Of a stretch of DNA of 64,000 bases, positions 21,393 to 29,976 are shown piece after piece. The translations under genes and the position numbers were made by a program. Source of the stretch: DATCLS01 sp036563805 (lineage in GTDB: Bacteria > Actinomycetota > Acidimicrobiia > Acidimicrobiales > VFJN01); assembly GCA_036563805.1 (NCBI GenBank), contig DATCLS010000017.1:1-64000 (forward strand), given 5' to 3'. Every line of letters starts with the position of its first letter. Positions within the stretch are counted from its first letter, which is position 1. The notes beneath the pieces are model-generated. The model did not search any database. It was not told the DNA's origin and saw only the letters and a program-made list of their open reading frames with translations.

Positions 21393-21857
21393 TCAGAGCT
21401 CGTCGAGCGGGCCCAGCGGGCGGACATGGCCGACCGAGCGCCCGACGTCCTCCGCGCTCACCAGGTCGGGCGCCAGGTCGCGCAGCGGGGCCAGCACGAA
21501 CCGGCGCTCCCACAGGCGGGGGTGGGGAACGACCAGGTCGGGCTCGTCGACGGTGACGCCGTCGATCCACAGCACGTCGACGTCGAGCGTCCGCGGCCCC
21601 CAGCGCACGTCGCGGACCCGGCCGGCCGCCGACTCCAGCCGGTGGCACAGGCCCAGCAGGTCGCGGGGCGTCCGGTCCGTGTCCAGCTCGGCCACGAGGT
21701 TGAGGTAGGGGCCCTGCTCGGGGCCGCCCACCGGCTCGGTCTCGTACACGGGAGAGACGGCCCGCAGGCCGGCCGGACCGAGCGAGGCGACGGCGTCCCG
21801 CAGGTGACCGGCCCGGTCGCCGACGTTGGAGCCCAAGCCCAGGAACGCCCGCGTCAC
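21393..21857 (-). CDS. folK: 2-amino-4-hydroxy-6-hydroxymethyldihydropteridine diphosphokinase
   Basis: HPPK, which transfers pyrophosphate from ATP to the pterin before FolP acts. The 154-residue protein begins FLGLGSNVGDR and contains VYETEPVGGPEQGPYLN, the signature RWGPRTLDVDVLWIDG and PHPRLWERRFVLAPL. The GTG start overlaps the folB stop (GTGA), showing translational coupling and fixing the start. Confidence 0.95.
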   Translation of the reverse strand: MTRAFLGLGSNVGDRAGHLRDAVASLGPAGLRAVSPVYETEPVGGPEQGPYLNLVAELDTDRTPRDLLGLCHRLESAAGRVRDVRWGPRTLDVDVLWIDGVTVDEPDLVVPHPRLWERRFVLAPLRDLAPDLVSAEDVGRSVGHVRPLGPLDEL

Positions 21858-22246
21858 GCCACACCCCCGTCGCGGGCCCGACGGATCCGCACGCCGGACG
21901 TGGCCAGCTGCTGCGGCACCGGCGGGCGCAGCTTGCGCACGGCCACGTCGACCGCGTCGATCCGGCCGTCGACGGCCAGGACCGCGTCGGCGACCAGCGC
22001 CGCCAGCCGCTCCAGCAGCGCCACGTGGCCGGCGCCCACCGTCCGCTCGACCGCCGCGCACACCGCCCCGTAGTCGACGGTGTCGGCCAGGTCGTCGCTG
22101 GCCGCGGCCGGCGCCAGGTCGAGCTCGAGGTCGAGATCGAGCTCCAGTGGCTGAGCCTGCTCGACCTCGATCGGCAGCACGCCGCACCGCCCGAGGACGC
22201 GCAGGCCCCGCAGCTCGATGCGGTCGCCCGCCCCCCGGCCGGTCAC
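21854..22246 (-). CDS. folB: Dihydroneopterin aldolase
   Basis: Removes glycolaldehyde from dihydroneopterin. A 130-residue T-fold protein with IELRGLRVLGRCGVLPIE at the N-terminus (the usual position of the substrate-binding G-x-H/C-G-V segment), DTVDYGAVCAAVE, LLERLAALVADAVL, and the catalytic-strand region VAVRKLRPPVP. The GTG start at 22246 overlaps the stop of the upstream 176-residue gene, and its own stop overlaps the folK start, so three genes are chained by 4-base overlaps. Confidence 0.93.
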   Translation of the reverse strand: MTGRGAGDRIELRGLRVLGRCGVLPIEVEQAQPLELDLDLELDLAPAAASDDLADTVDYGAVCAAVERTVGAGHVALLERLAALVADAVLAVDGRIDAVDVAVRKLRPPVPQQLATSGVRIRRARDGGVA

Positions 22247-22773
22247 GCCGGGGAGGCGTCGGCCTCGTCGCGGAGCTGCTCGGCCGACGCCACCAGCTCG
22301 CGGCCCTCGGGGCCGAGCTGGCGGCCGGTCAGGCGCTCGGTGACCGAGATGGCCTGGGGGCCGTAGGGCACGAGCCGGGCCCACAGCAGGTAGCCGGCCA
22401 CCAGGCCGCAGATGCGGTCGCCGACCTCCTCCTGGTGGAGGATCAGCTTCTCGTCGTTGGCCAGGAGGGCCTGCAGCTCGCGGTACAGGTTGCGCTGGAA
22501 CAGCACCGGGTCGTCGTGCGGCCGTTGGGGCCGGTGCAGCCAGCTCACGCCGAGCTCGTCGTAGTTGTGCAGGTTGTGGGGTGCGGCGATCAGCGAGATG
22601 ACCCGGTTGAAGCCCTGCTCCCGGATCCAGATGATCTCCTCCTGCCGGCGCACGCGCCGGTGGTTGGGGCCGTAGCCGCCGGGTCGCTCGCAGATGGCCA
22701 GACGATCCTTGAGCACCCATGTGAAGTTGCGCGGGGTGATCCCCTGGGCCCACTTGCCCTTCATCGGTGCCAA
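22243..22773 (-). CDS. Phosphatase-like protein with degenerate active-site loop, folate cluster
   Basis: A 176-residue protein of uncharacterised type. Its middle looks like the dual-specificity phosphatase fold: a strand GFNRVISLIAAPHNL, a segment YDELGVSWLHRPQRPHDD, a helix, then LILHQEEVGDRICGLVAGYLL where active phosphatases have H-C-x5-R-T-G. The nucleophilic Cys position is Gln and the downstream pattern is altered, so normal phosphatase chemistry is not expected. The gene sits between folP and folB and overlaps folB by four bases. TTG 22773 has GAGGAGA at the right distance; ATG 22764 is the alternative. The phosphatase-fold reading is inference. Confidence 0.6.
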   Translation of the reverse strand: MAPMKGKWAQGITPRNFTWVLKDRLAICERPGGYGPNHRRVRRQEEIIWIREQGFNRVISLIAAPHNLHNYDELGVSWLHRPQRPHDDPVLFQRNLYRELQALLANDEKLILHQEEVGDRICGLVAGYLLWARLVPYGPQAISVTERLTGRQLGPEGRELVASAEQLRDEADASPA

Positions 22774-22809
22774 CGTGCTCTCCTCGGATCGACTGCGTCT
22801 GCTTGCTGT

Positions 22810-23607
22810 CTAGGCGGCTCTCCGGACCGCCTCGGCCGCCCGCACGGTCGGGGGGACCTCATGCGCCCGCACCATCGACGCCCCGCGCTGGTAGGCCCAC
22901 GCGGCCGTGGCCACCGACCCGGCCAGGCGGTCGCCCGGCGGGGGGATGTCCTCGGTCCGGTCGGCCCGGGCCAGCAGGCGGCCGAGCATCGACTTGCGGC
23001 TGGTGCCCACCAGCACCGGATAGCCGGTGGCCACCAGGACGTCGAGGTTGCCGAGCAGGTCGAGGTTGTGCTCCAGTGTCTTGCCGAACCCGATGCCGGG
23101 GTCGATCCACACCTCGGTGACGCCGGCGGCGACGGCCTCGTCGGCCCGGGCGACCAGGAAGTCGCGCACGTCGGCGACGACGTCGTCGTAGCGGGGCTCG
23201 CGCTGCATGGTGCGGGGATCGCCCAGCATGTGCATGGCCACGAACGCCGCCCCGCCGGCCGCCGCCACGGGCGCCAGCGTGGCCGACACGTCGTTGACCA
23301 TCTGGGCCCCGGCGGCCAGGGCGGCCTCGGCCACCTCGGGCTTGCGGGTGTCGATCGACACCCGGATGCCGCGGGCGGCCAGCGCCTCGACCACCGGGAG
23401 GACCCGGCGGCACTCCTCGGCGACGGGGACGGGCTCGGCGCCGGGACGGGTCGACTCACCCCCGACATCGACCCAGTCGGCCCCCTCGGCGGCCAGCCGC
23501 TGCCCGTAGGCGATGGCCGACTCGTGGTCGTAGTAGCGGCCGCCGTCCGAGAACGAGTCAGGGGTGACGTTCACGACGCCCATGACCTGCGTGGAGCCGA
23601 CCTGCAC
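22810..23607 (-). CDS. folP: Dihydropteroate synthase
   Basis: Condenses the pterin diphosphate with p-aminobenzoate, the sulfonamide target. The TIM-barrel signatures are all present: MGVVNVTPDSFSDGGRY at the N-terminus, DVGGESTRPGAEPV, RVSIDTRKPEVA, MVNDVSA, DPGIGFGKTLEHN and VGTSRKSMLG. At 265 residues the length is normal. The GTG start at 23607 is the only sensible one. It lies between folE and the phosphatase-like gene. Confidence 0.96.
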   Translation of the reverse strand: MQVGSTQVMGVVNVTPDSFSDGGRYYDHESAIAYGQRLAAEGADWVDVGGESTRPGAEPVPVAEECRRVLPVVEALAARGIRVSIDTRKPEVAEAALAAGAQMVNDVSATLAPVAAAGGAAFVAMHMLGDPRTMQREPRYDDVVADVRDFLVARADEAVAAGVTEVWIDPGIGFGKTLEHNLDLLGNLDVLVATGYPVLVGTSRKSMLGRLLARADRTEDIPPPGDRLAGSVATAAWAYQRGASMVRAHEVPPTVRAAEAVRRAA

Positions 23608-23691
23608 AGCCGACCATCCTAAACCGCTCTGCGGGCCCCACCGGGATTTCTCCCGGCCGATCCACCACGTACGGTGGTCAGAAAACTGCGT

Positions 23692-24306
23692 TCAGCGGTG
23701 GCCGACGATGAAGCGCATGGCCTCCTCGCGGGTGGCCACGCTGGTGCGGAACAGCCCGCGCACCGCGGAGGTCACCGTCGTCGACCCCGGCTTGCGCACC
23801 CCCCGCATGGTCATGCACAGGTGCTCGGCCTCGATGACCACCATCACGCCCCGGGGCTGGAGGGTCCGGTCTATCTCGTCGGCCACCTGGGTGGTGAGCG
23901 TCTCCTGCACCTGCGGCCGCTTGGCGTAGGCGTCGACCAGCCGGGCGAGCTTGGACAGGCCGGTGATGCGGCCGTCGGTCCCCGGGATGTAGGCGACGTG
24001 CGCCTTGCCCAGGAACGGGACCAGGTGGTGCTCGCACAGCGACTGCACCGGGATGTCCCGCACCATGATCATCTCGTCGTGGCCCGACTCGAACGTGACG
24101 GCCAGGTGGGTGTCGACGTCCTCGTGGAGGCCGGAGCACACCTCGGCGTACATGCGGGCCACCCGCATCGGCGTGTCCCGCAGGCCGTCGCGGTCGGGGT
24201 CCTCGCCGATGGCCTCGAGGATCTCGCGGACCGCCTTGGAGATGCGGTCGAGATCCATGGGCGTGTCCAGGGGAGGGAACTCCCGTTCGGGCCACTCGTC
24301 AGCCAT
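23692..24306 (-). CDS. folE: GTP cyclohydrolase I
   Basis: Opens the folate pathway by converting GTP to dihydroneopterin triphosphate. The 204-residue protein shows LRDTPMRVARMYAE, the zinc site SLCEHHLVPFLGKAHVAYIPG, GLSKLARLVDAYAKRPQVQE and the second zinc Cys in AEHLCMTMRGVRKPGS. ATG 24306 gives a normal N-terminus. It is followed by folP and preceded, after about 200 bases, by ftsH, all on the same strand. Confidence 0.97.
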   Translation of the reverse strand: MADEWPEREFPPLDTPMDLDRISKAVREILEAIGEDPDRDGLRDTPMRVARMYAEVCSGLHEDVDTHLAVTFESGHDEMIMVRDIPVQSLCEHHLVPFLGKAHVAYIPGTDGRITGLSKLARLVDAYAKRPQVQETLTTQVADEIDRTLQPRGVMVVIEAEHLCMTMRGVRKPGSTTVTSAVRGLFRTSVATREEAMRFIVGHR

Positions 24307-24502
24307 CGGCACCCTTCCTACCGACGAAACACGAAAAGTGGCTGGGGCGCCTCCTGTGGGTCCGGTGTGCGGATCGCCGAGTGGGATGCGTCGCCGGCAA
24401 GGATCGACGACGCACTCTGTCACCAGCACCGGCGATGGAGGAAGACGCCGCCAGCGGCGGACCTGGCCGGAGAGCCGTGCGCCGTGGTTCGCAGGACACG
24501 CC

Positions 24503-26512
24503 CTACGTTCCGGTGGGTCTCGGCGCCCGCGGCGCCAGCCGGCGCAGCAGGCGGCGCCCCAACGTGCGGGCCACCTCACCGAGGGGCAGGGGCTCGAGGG
24601 CGTCGGCCTCGTCGAGCCCCGTGGCCGCCACGCCCACGAGCTTGCGGTTGGGCCGGGGCGGCTCGGGCTCGGGCTCCGGCTGGGGCGGCAGCTCGATGCC
24701 CGCCCCCTTGTCGATGTCGCCGAACACCTCGGCCAGGTCGGCGTCGTCGAGGGTCTCCTTCTCGACCAGCGCCTCGGCCAGCCGGTCGAGCGTGGCGCGG
24801 TGGGCGGTCAGGATGGCGCGGGCGCGCTCGTGGGCGCCGTCGACCAGCCGCCGCACCTCCTCGTCGATCAGGCCGGCCACCTCGTCGGAGTAGGTCGCCT
24901 CGTGCCCGTAGTCGCGACCGAGGAACACCTCGCCGTTCTGGCTGCCGAGCTGCTGGGGCCCGAGGCGGTCGCTCATGCCGTAGGTGGTGACCATGGACCG
25001 GGCGATCTCGGTGCAGCGCTCGATGTCGTCGCTGGCGCCGGTGGTGGGCTCGCCGAACACCAGCTCCTCGGCCGTGCGCCCGCCGAGCAGCATCGTCATC
25101 GTGTCGATCAGCTCGCCCCGCGTCTTGAGGTACTTGTCCTCCTCGGGCAGGGCCAGCGTCCAGCCCAGCGCCCGGCCCCGCGACACGATCGACACCTTGT
25201 GGATCGGGTCGGTGCCCTCGAGCACGTGGCCGACCAGCGTGTGGCCGCCCTCGTGGTAGGCGATGACCCGCTTCTCGTGGTCGGACATCACCCGCGTCTT
25301 GCGCTCGGGCCCGGCCAGCACCCGGTCGATGGCCTCCTCCAGGGCGTCCATGCCGATGTCGGTGCCGCCCCGGCGGGCCGTGAGCAGCGCCGCCTCGTTC
25401 ATGAGGTTGGCCAGGTCGGCGCCGGTGAAGCCGGGCGTGCGCCGGGCCAGCACGTCGAGGCGCACGTCGGGGGCCAGCGGCTTCGACTTGGCGTGGACCT
25501 TGAGGATGGCCTTGCGGCCCTCGAGGTCGGGCTGGTCGACCACGATCTGGCGGTCGAACCGGCCGGGCCGCAGCAGCGCCGGGTCGAGGATGTCGGGCCG
25601 GTTGGTGGCGGCGATGAGGATGACGCCCGTGCGCGAGTCGAAGCCGTCCATCTCGACGAGCAGCTGGTTCAGGGTCTGCTCGCGCTCGTCGTGCCCGCCG
25701 CCCATGCCGGCTCCCCGGTGGCGGCCGACGGCGTCGATCTCGTCCACGAAGACGATGGCCGGCGCCGCCTCCTTGGCCTTGTCGAACAGGTCGCGCACCC
25801 GGCTGGCGCCCACGCCCACGAACATCTCGACGAAGTCGGAGCCCGAGATCGGGAAGAACGGCGCCCCGGCCTCGCCGGCCACCGCCCGGGCCAGCAGCGT
25901 CTTGCCGGTGCCGGGCGGGCCGTAGAGCAGCACGCCCTTGGGGATGCGGGCGCCCATGGCCTGGAACCGGCCGGGGTTCTGCAGGAACTCCTTGATCTCC
26001 TGCAGCTCCTCGACGGCCTCGTCGGCGCCGGCCACGTCGGCGAACGTCACCGACGGCATGTTCTTGTCGACCTGCTTGGCCCGCGACTTGCCGAACTGCA
26101 TGACGCCCCGGCCGCCACCCTGGACGGCGTTCATGACCAGCAGGAACGCGCCGATGAGCAGCACGGTGGGCAGGAGGCTGAACAGCAGGCCCGTCCACAG
26201 CGAGTCTTCCTGCTGGTCGGTCTTGATCTCGACGGCCGGCTCGGCGTTGCCGAGCTCGCGGACCAGCTCGTCCGACCACTCGGCCGGGAAGGAGACCGTG
26301 TACTCGGTGTCGTCGCGCAGCTTGCCCTGCACGACGTGGTCCTGGTCCTTGATCTCGGCGGTGGCGACCTCGCCCTCGGCGATGTGCTCGCGGAACGTCG
26401 ACAGGTCGAGCTCTTCGCGGTCGGGGCCGTCCCGGAAGAGTTGGGCCCCGAAGAAGAGAACGCAGAACCCCAGGGCGAGATAGACGAGCGCGGCTCGGCG
26501 GAAGCGTTTCAC
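24503..26512 (-). CDS. ftsH: ATP-dependent zinc metalloprotease FtsH
   Basis: Membrane AAA+ protease that degrades unstable membrane and soluble proteins. It has TM1 at about 8-25, a periplasmic-side domain of about 80 residues, and TM2 at 105-130. The AAA domain has Walker A GPPGTGKT at 198-205, Walker B FVDEIDAVG and the second region of homology ATNRPDILDPALLRPGRFDR. The M41 protease domain has the zinc motif HEGGH (HExxH). The C-terminal tail is Pro/Glu then Arg-rich. At 669 residues it is of normal length. The start is GTG 26512. The tail overlaps no neighbour; folE begins about 200 bases later. Confidence 0.97.
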   Translation of the reverse strand: MKRFRRAALVYLALGFCVLFFGAQLFRDGPDREELDLSTFREHIAEGEVATAEIKDQDHVVQGKLRDDTEYTVSFPAEWSDELVRELGNAEPAVEIKTDQQEDSLWTGLLFSLLPTVLLIGAFLLVMNAVQGGGRGVMQFGKSRAKQVDKNMPSVTFADVAGADEAVEELQEIKEFLQNPGRFQAMGARIPKGVLLYGPPGTGKTLLARAVAGEAGAPFFPISGSDFVEMFVGVGASRVRDLFDKAKEAAPAIVFVDEIDAVGRHRGAGMGGGHDEREQTLNQLLVEMDGFDSRTGVILIAATNRPDILDPALLRPGRFDRQIVVDQPDLEGRKAILKVHAKSKPLAPDVRLDVLARRTPGFTGADLANLMNEAALLTARRGGTDIGMDALEEAIDRVLAGPERKTRVMSDHEKRVIAYHEGGHTLVGHVLEGTDPIHKVSIVSRGRALGWTLALPEEDKYLKTRGELIDTMTMLLGGRTAEELVFGEPTTGASDDIERCTEIARSMVTTYGMSDRLGPQQLGSQNGEVFLGRDYGHEATYSDEVAGLIDEEVRRLVDGAHERARAILTAHRATLDRLAEALVEKETLDDADLAEVFGDIDKGAGIELPPQPEPEPEPPRPNRKLVGVAATGLDEADALEPLPLGEVARTLGRRLLRRLAPRAPRPTGT

Positions 26513-26612
26513 GGTGCGGGTCAGGCTATCGGCGGCGCCGCCGTCGGGACAGAGCGGTGCCCGCGGCGGTCCCCCCGGCGCCGGGGTGCGTGCCCGCCCG
26601 CGGCGACCTCCC

Positions 26613-27176
26613 CTACTCGCCCGCGTACTCGCAGACGTAGGGCAGGTTGCGGAAGCGCTCGCCCACGTCGAGCCCGTAGCCGAGCACGAACGCCGGCGGG
26701 ATCTCGAAGCCGACGTAGCGCAGGTCCTCCTGCGTCTTCTGCTTGCCCTGGCGCACGAACAGGGCGCACACCTCGAGGCTGGCCGGCTGGCGGGCGGCCA
26801 GGTTGCGGCGCAGGTAGGTGAGGGTCAGGCCGGAGTCGACGATGTCCTCCACCAGCACAACGTGGCGGCCGGTGAGGTCGACGTCGAGGTCCTTGACGAT
26901 GCGGACGACCCCCGACGACCGGGTCGAGGCGCCGTACGACGACACGGCCATGAAGTCGACCTCGATCGGGAGCCGGATCTCGCGCACGAGGTCGGCGAGG
27001 AAGATGAACGCGCCCTTGAGGACGCAGATCAGGAGCGGGGGCCGGTCGGCGTAGTCAGCCGTGATCTGCTCGCCGAGCTCGGCGATGCGGGCCTTGATCT
27101 TGTCTTCGGAGATGACGACCGGGCCGAGGGCTTTGTCGTCGAAATGGTGGGCGATCGGGGGGGCATCATCCGCCAT
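26613..27176 (-). CDS. hpt: Hypoxanthine (guanine) phosphoribosyltransferase
   Basis: Purine salvage: hypoxanthine or guanine plus PRPP to the nucleotide. The 187-residue protein has the PRPP-binding loop VLVEDIVDSGLTLTYL, the N-terminal ICVLKGAFIFLADL and the flexible-loop SSYG-containing segment AVSSYGASTRSSG. The C-terminal base-binding Asp lies in VLGYGLDVGERFRNLPYV. It follows tilS by 11 bases, the tilS-hpt-ftsH order seen in most Gram-positive bacteria. Confidence 0.96.
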   Translation of the reverse strand: MADDAPPIAHHFDDKALGPVVISEDKIKARIAELGEQITADYADRPPLLICVLKGAFIFLADLVREIRLPIEVDFMAVSSYGASTRSSGVVRIVKDLDVDLTGRHVVLVEDIVDSGLTLTYLRRNLAARQPASLEVCALFVRQGKQKTQEDLRYVGFEIPPAFVLGYGLDVGERFRNLPYVCEYAGE

Positions 27177-27187
27177 GCCCGGCCACG

Positions 27188-28141
27188 CTACAACGCCGTC
27201 GGTGGCGCGGGAACGGGCCGCTCCAGGCGGAGACGCCCCCGGCTGCGGGCCACGCGCCACCCGCCGGGCAGCTCGCAGGCCACCGCCTCGCCCCGGGCCA
27301 CGGCCAGCACCCGCTCGACGCCGGCCGCCCCCGGCGGGTGGCGCTCCGGGCCCCCGGTGCCGGCGTCCCGCAGCCACCGGCGGACGGCCCGGCGGGCCAA
27401 CACGACCGGCGCGGCGGCCAGGGCCTTGGCGTCGGTGGGGTCGAGCCCGGCGGCCAGCTCGTCGAGGAACGCGGCCTCCTCCCGCGCCGTGTCGGCCTGC
27501 CGGGCCAGCACCGGCACCACGTCGCGCTCGGCGATGCCGTCGAGGAGCGGGATCAGCTCGTGGCGCACCCGGTTGCGGCGGAACGCCGGGTCGTCGTTGC
27601 TGGGATCGGCGACCGGCTCGAGCCCGAGCGCGGCGCACAGGGCCCGGGTCTCGCGACGGCGCAGGCGGCGGAGGGGCCGGCGGTCGGGGGCCATGCCGGC
27701 CAGCCCGTCGAGCCCGGCGCCCCGCATGAGGTTGAGCAGCACGGTCTCGGCCTGGTCGTCTGCGGTGTGCCCGACCAGGGCGTCGGGCGGCAGCGCCGCG
27801 TAGCGGGCGGCCCGGGCCCGGGCCTCCAGGTTGGGGCCCGGCTCCACCTCGACGGTCACGGCCCGGAACCCGGCCCCCAGCCGCTCGGTCGCGGCCCGTA
27901 CGACAGCGGCCTCGCCGGCCGAGCCCGGGCGCAGCCCGTGGTCGACGTGGACGGCGGTGGCCCGGCACCCGGCCGCCACCGCCAGCGCCAGCAGGGCCAG
28001 CGAGTCCGCGCCCCCGGACACGGCGCACGTCACCGCCGTGCCGGCCGGCGGGAACTCACAGCGCGCCAGCAGCTCGGCGACGAGCGGCTCACCGCGGAGC
28101 GCCTCCGCGCGGCGCGCATCCTCGCGGCGCGCCTCCGGCAC
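27188..28141 (-). CDS. tilS: tRNA(Ile)-lysidine synthase
   Basis: Modifies C34 of tRNA-Ile(CAU) to lysidine, changing its specificity from Met to Ile codons. The N-type ATP pyrophosphatase loop SGGADSLALL lies near residue 46, with the family blocks HVDHGLRPGS, GHTADDQAETVLLNLMRGAGL, and RVRHELIPLL. At 317 residues it is the short actinobacterial form without the full C-terminal domain. GTG 28141 follows the DUF2342 stop by five bases, so the gene is in an operon with the protease. Confidence 0.93.
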   Translation of the reverse strand: MPEARREDARRAEALRGEPLVAELLARCEFPPAGTAVTCAVSGGADSLALLALAVAAGCRATAVHVDHGLRPGSAGEAAVVRAATERLGAGFRAVTVEVEPGPNLEARARAARYAALPPDALVGHTADDQAETVLLNLMRGAGLDGLAGMAPDRRPLRRLRRRETRALCAALGLEPVADPSNDDPAFRRNRVRHELIPLLDGIAERDVVPVLARQADTAREEAAFLDELAAGLDPTDAKALAAAPVVLARRAVRRWLRDAGTGGPERHPPGAAGVERVLAVARGEAVACELPGGWRVARSRGRLRLERPVPAPPTAL

Positions 28142-28146
28142 GGCCG

Positions 28147-29247
28147 CTAGCCGACCAGCTCCTCGGACAGGCGGACCCGGTCGAGCCACTCCTGCGGCGC
28201 CCGGATCTCGGCCAGCGTCGGCAGCCACTCGGGCCCCCGCCAGGCGGCGTCGAGGGCGTTCTCGCCGCCGTGCTCCTCGACGTACGCGATGAAGGCCTCG
28301 CCCTGTCGGTACTGCTTGAGCTTGGCGTCGATGCCCATGACCCGCTGGATGGCCTTCGCCATGCTGCCGCCCTGCTGGCGGCGCTCGCGCAGCGCCCGCG
28401 AGAAGCGGGGGGCGGAGGGCACGTGGCCCTTGCCCGCCCGGTCCATCGTCACGTCGCCGTGGCCCTCGAGCAGGCTCATCAGGCCGCCGATGCGGCCCAG
28501 CAGGTCGCGCTGGTCGGAGCTGGCGAACAGCGCCGCCAAGCCACCCTCGTCCAGCGGGTTGCGGCCGGCCCGCAGGTCCTCGATCGCCTGGGTGGCGGCG
28601 TCGAGGAACCGCTTGGGGTCGGGCTCGACCGCGTCGAGCGTGCGGTGCACGAGCGACAGGAAGTGCGACCGCAGCCACGGGATGCCCGTGAACTGGGCCC
28701 GGTGGGTCACCTCGTGCAGCGCCAGCCACAGCCGGAACTCCTCCGGCGGGAAGCCGAAGCGCTTCTCCAGCGCCAGCACGTTGGGGCCCACGTAGTAGAC
28801 GAGGTCTTGGTCCTCGGGGTCCTCGTCCTCGATGACCAGCAGGTCGTACTGGCCGAGCACCCGCCCGGCCATCCAGCCGAGCAGCAGGCCGACCTCCACG
28901 CCCGCGGCCCGGCGCGACAGGGCGGTGGTGGCGTTGGCCAGGGGTCGGCTCGACGACCCCATCCGCTCGGCCATCTTGTCGGTGAGCGGCCGCAGCATCC
29001 GCTGGAAGCTGGCCAGGTTGGCCCCCACCCACTCGTCGCGCCCGACGACCCGGGCCCGGGCCGGCCCGGAGGCCGAGCGCAGCCCCGTCTCCTCGGCGAC
29101 GAGCTCCTCGGCCTGGGCCGTGGCCGCCTCGAAATCGGCCGTCAGGCGGTCGTAGTGGTACGACTCGGCCAGCGGCTCGCGGCCGGCGACCCGGACCGCC
29201 ACCCGCTCCGCGACACCCCAGTCGACCGGTCCGGAGCGAGGAGGCAC
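28147..29247 (-). CDS. Zinc-dependent metalloprotease, DUF2342 family
   Basis: A 366-residue protein of the actinobacterial DUF2342 family (also described as F420-biosynthesis-associated). The motif HEVTHRAQF gives a HExxH zinc site inside LWLALHEVTHRAQFTGIPWL, and the downstream Glu-containing segment SLLEGHGDVTMDR may supply a third ligand, as in minigluzincins. The actual substrate is not known. The GTG start follows a 45-residue membrane protein by five bases, and the gene ends five bases before tilS. The same TAGCGGCCGTG junction occurs at both ends. Confidence 0.9.
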   Translation of the reverse strand: MPPRSGPVDWGVAERVAVRVAGREPLAESYHYDRLTADFEAATAQAEELVAEETGLRSASGPARARVVGRDEWVGANLASFQRMLRPLTDKMAERMGSSSRPLANATTALSRRAAGVEVGLLLGWMAGRVLGQYDLLVIEDEDPEDQDLVYYVGPNVLALEKRFGFPPEEFRLWLALHEVTHRAQFTGIPWLRSHFLSLVHRTLDAVEPDPKRFLDAATQAIEDLRAGRNPLDEGGLAALFASSDQRDLLGRIGGLMSLLEGHGDVTMDRAGKGHVPSAPRFSRALRERRQQGGSMAKAIQRVMGIDAKLKQYRQGEAFIAYVEEHGGENALDAAWRGPEWLPTLAEIRAPQEWLDRVRLSEELVG

Positions 29248-29252
29248 GGCCG

Positions 29253-29390
29253 CTAGTCGCCCTTCGGGTAGCGGAGGGACTCGACCTTCTTCAGGTACGC
29301 GCCGGCGAGGCCGGCGATCGTCGCCACCGCGCCGATGGCGAGGGCGACACCGATCCAGTAGTGCCAGACGACGGCGAGCATGGTGAGCAT
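29253..29390 (-). CDS. Small single-pass membrane protein, 45 residues
   Basis: A short protein whose residues about 4-31 form one hydrophobic helix (VVWHYWIGVALAIGAVATIAGL), ending in a basic tail KKVESLRYPKGD. Two ATG codons (29390, 29381) are possible starts. It lies five bases upstream of the DUF2342 protease and ends with the same spacer as the next junction, which supports it being a real first gene of this operon. The function is unknown. Confidence 0.65.
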   Translation of the reverse strand: MLTMLAVVWHYWIGVALAIGAVATIAGLAGAYLKKVESLRYPKGD

Positions 29391-29651
29391 GGTAGGGGAC
29401 GGCGGGCGCGAGCCGACATCCCGCGGCGAGCCGCGGGAGGCGGCGCCGGGGCGCGGGCGGGCCCGGTCGACGGCCCAGGCCCGCTTCAGCCGGTGTCAGG
29501 GCGCGCGGGTGGCTGAACCACGGCCCCCGTCCCGTCCGCCCGCGGAGCGCGCGGGTGGCCGGTCGACGGCCCAGGCCGTTCGTGCCGGGTGGGCGCCACG
29601 TTGAGCCCGGTTATGGCGCCTTACGGGGCGGCACTGCCCCGGGAAGAGCGA
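29391..29651. repeat. Gene-free interval with imperfect duplication
   Basis: About 260 bases with no convincing gene. GGTCGACGGCCCAGGCC occurs at 29465-29481 and 29561-29577, and GCGCGCGGGTGGC at 29501-29513 and 29547-29559. The two pairs are in swapped order, so this is a rearranged local duplication. The promoter for the - strand operon must lie at its left end. Confidence 0.5.
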
Positions 29652-29840
29652 TCAGGCGATCTTGCGACCCCGGGTCCGGGGTGCGGAAATCCGATGGTGC
29701 AGGGAGCAGTACTTCTCGTCGTTGTAGATGGAGAGCCGCGTCCGGCACCCCGGTTCGGCACAGATCCGACCGGACTTGTACCGCCGGGACGGAGCGACGG
29801 CGCTCGTGATCCGTTCACCCGAGAGCGCACGTTCTTCCAT
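29652..29840 (-). CDS. Small Cys-rich (zinc-ribbon-like) protein, 62 residues
   Basis: A conserved-looking actinobacterial small protein whose core is ICAEPGCRTRLSIYNDEKYCSLHH: C-x4-C, then 12 residues to C-x2-H, a plausible zinc-binding set. Both tails are basic. The ATG at 29840 is chosen because upstream in-frame sequence is poorly conserved in character. Such proteins are often encoded near regulators in high-GC actinobacteria, but the role is not known. It is divergent from the sugar transferase gene, with 136 bases between. Confidence 0.65.
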   Translation of the reverse strand: MEERALSGERITSAVAPSRRYKSGRICAEPGCRTRLSIYNDEKYCSLHHRISAPRTRGRKIA

Positions 29841-29976
29841 GTCCGGCCAAACCGAACCGCCACCCTTTGTATTCCCGATCGCACAAGATCGACCGGAATT
29901 CCCCAGCCAAGCCACGCGCGGATAACGGCTGCTAGCTTCGCGCCGGCACGCCGAACTGCGGGCTTCTGGGGGCAGA

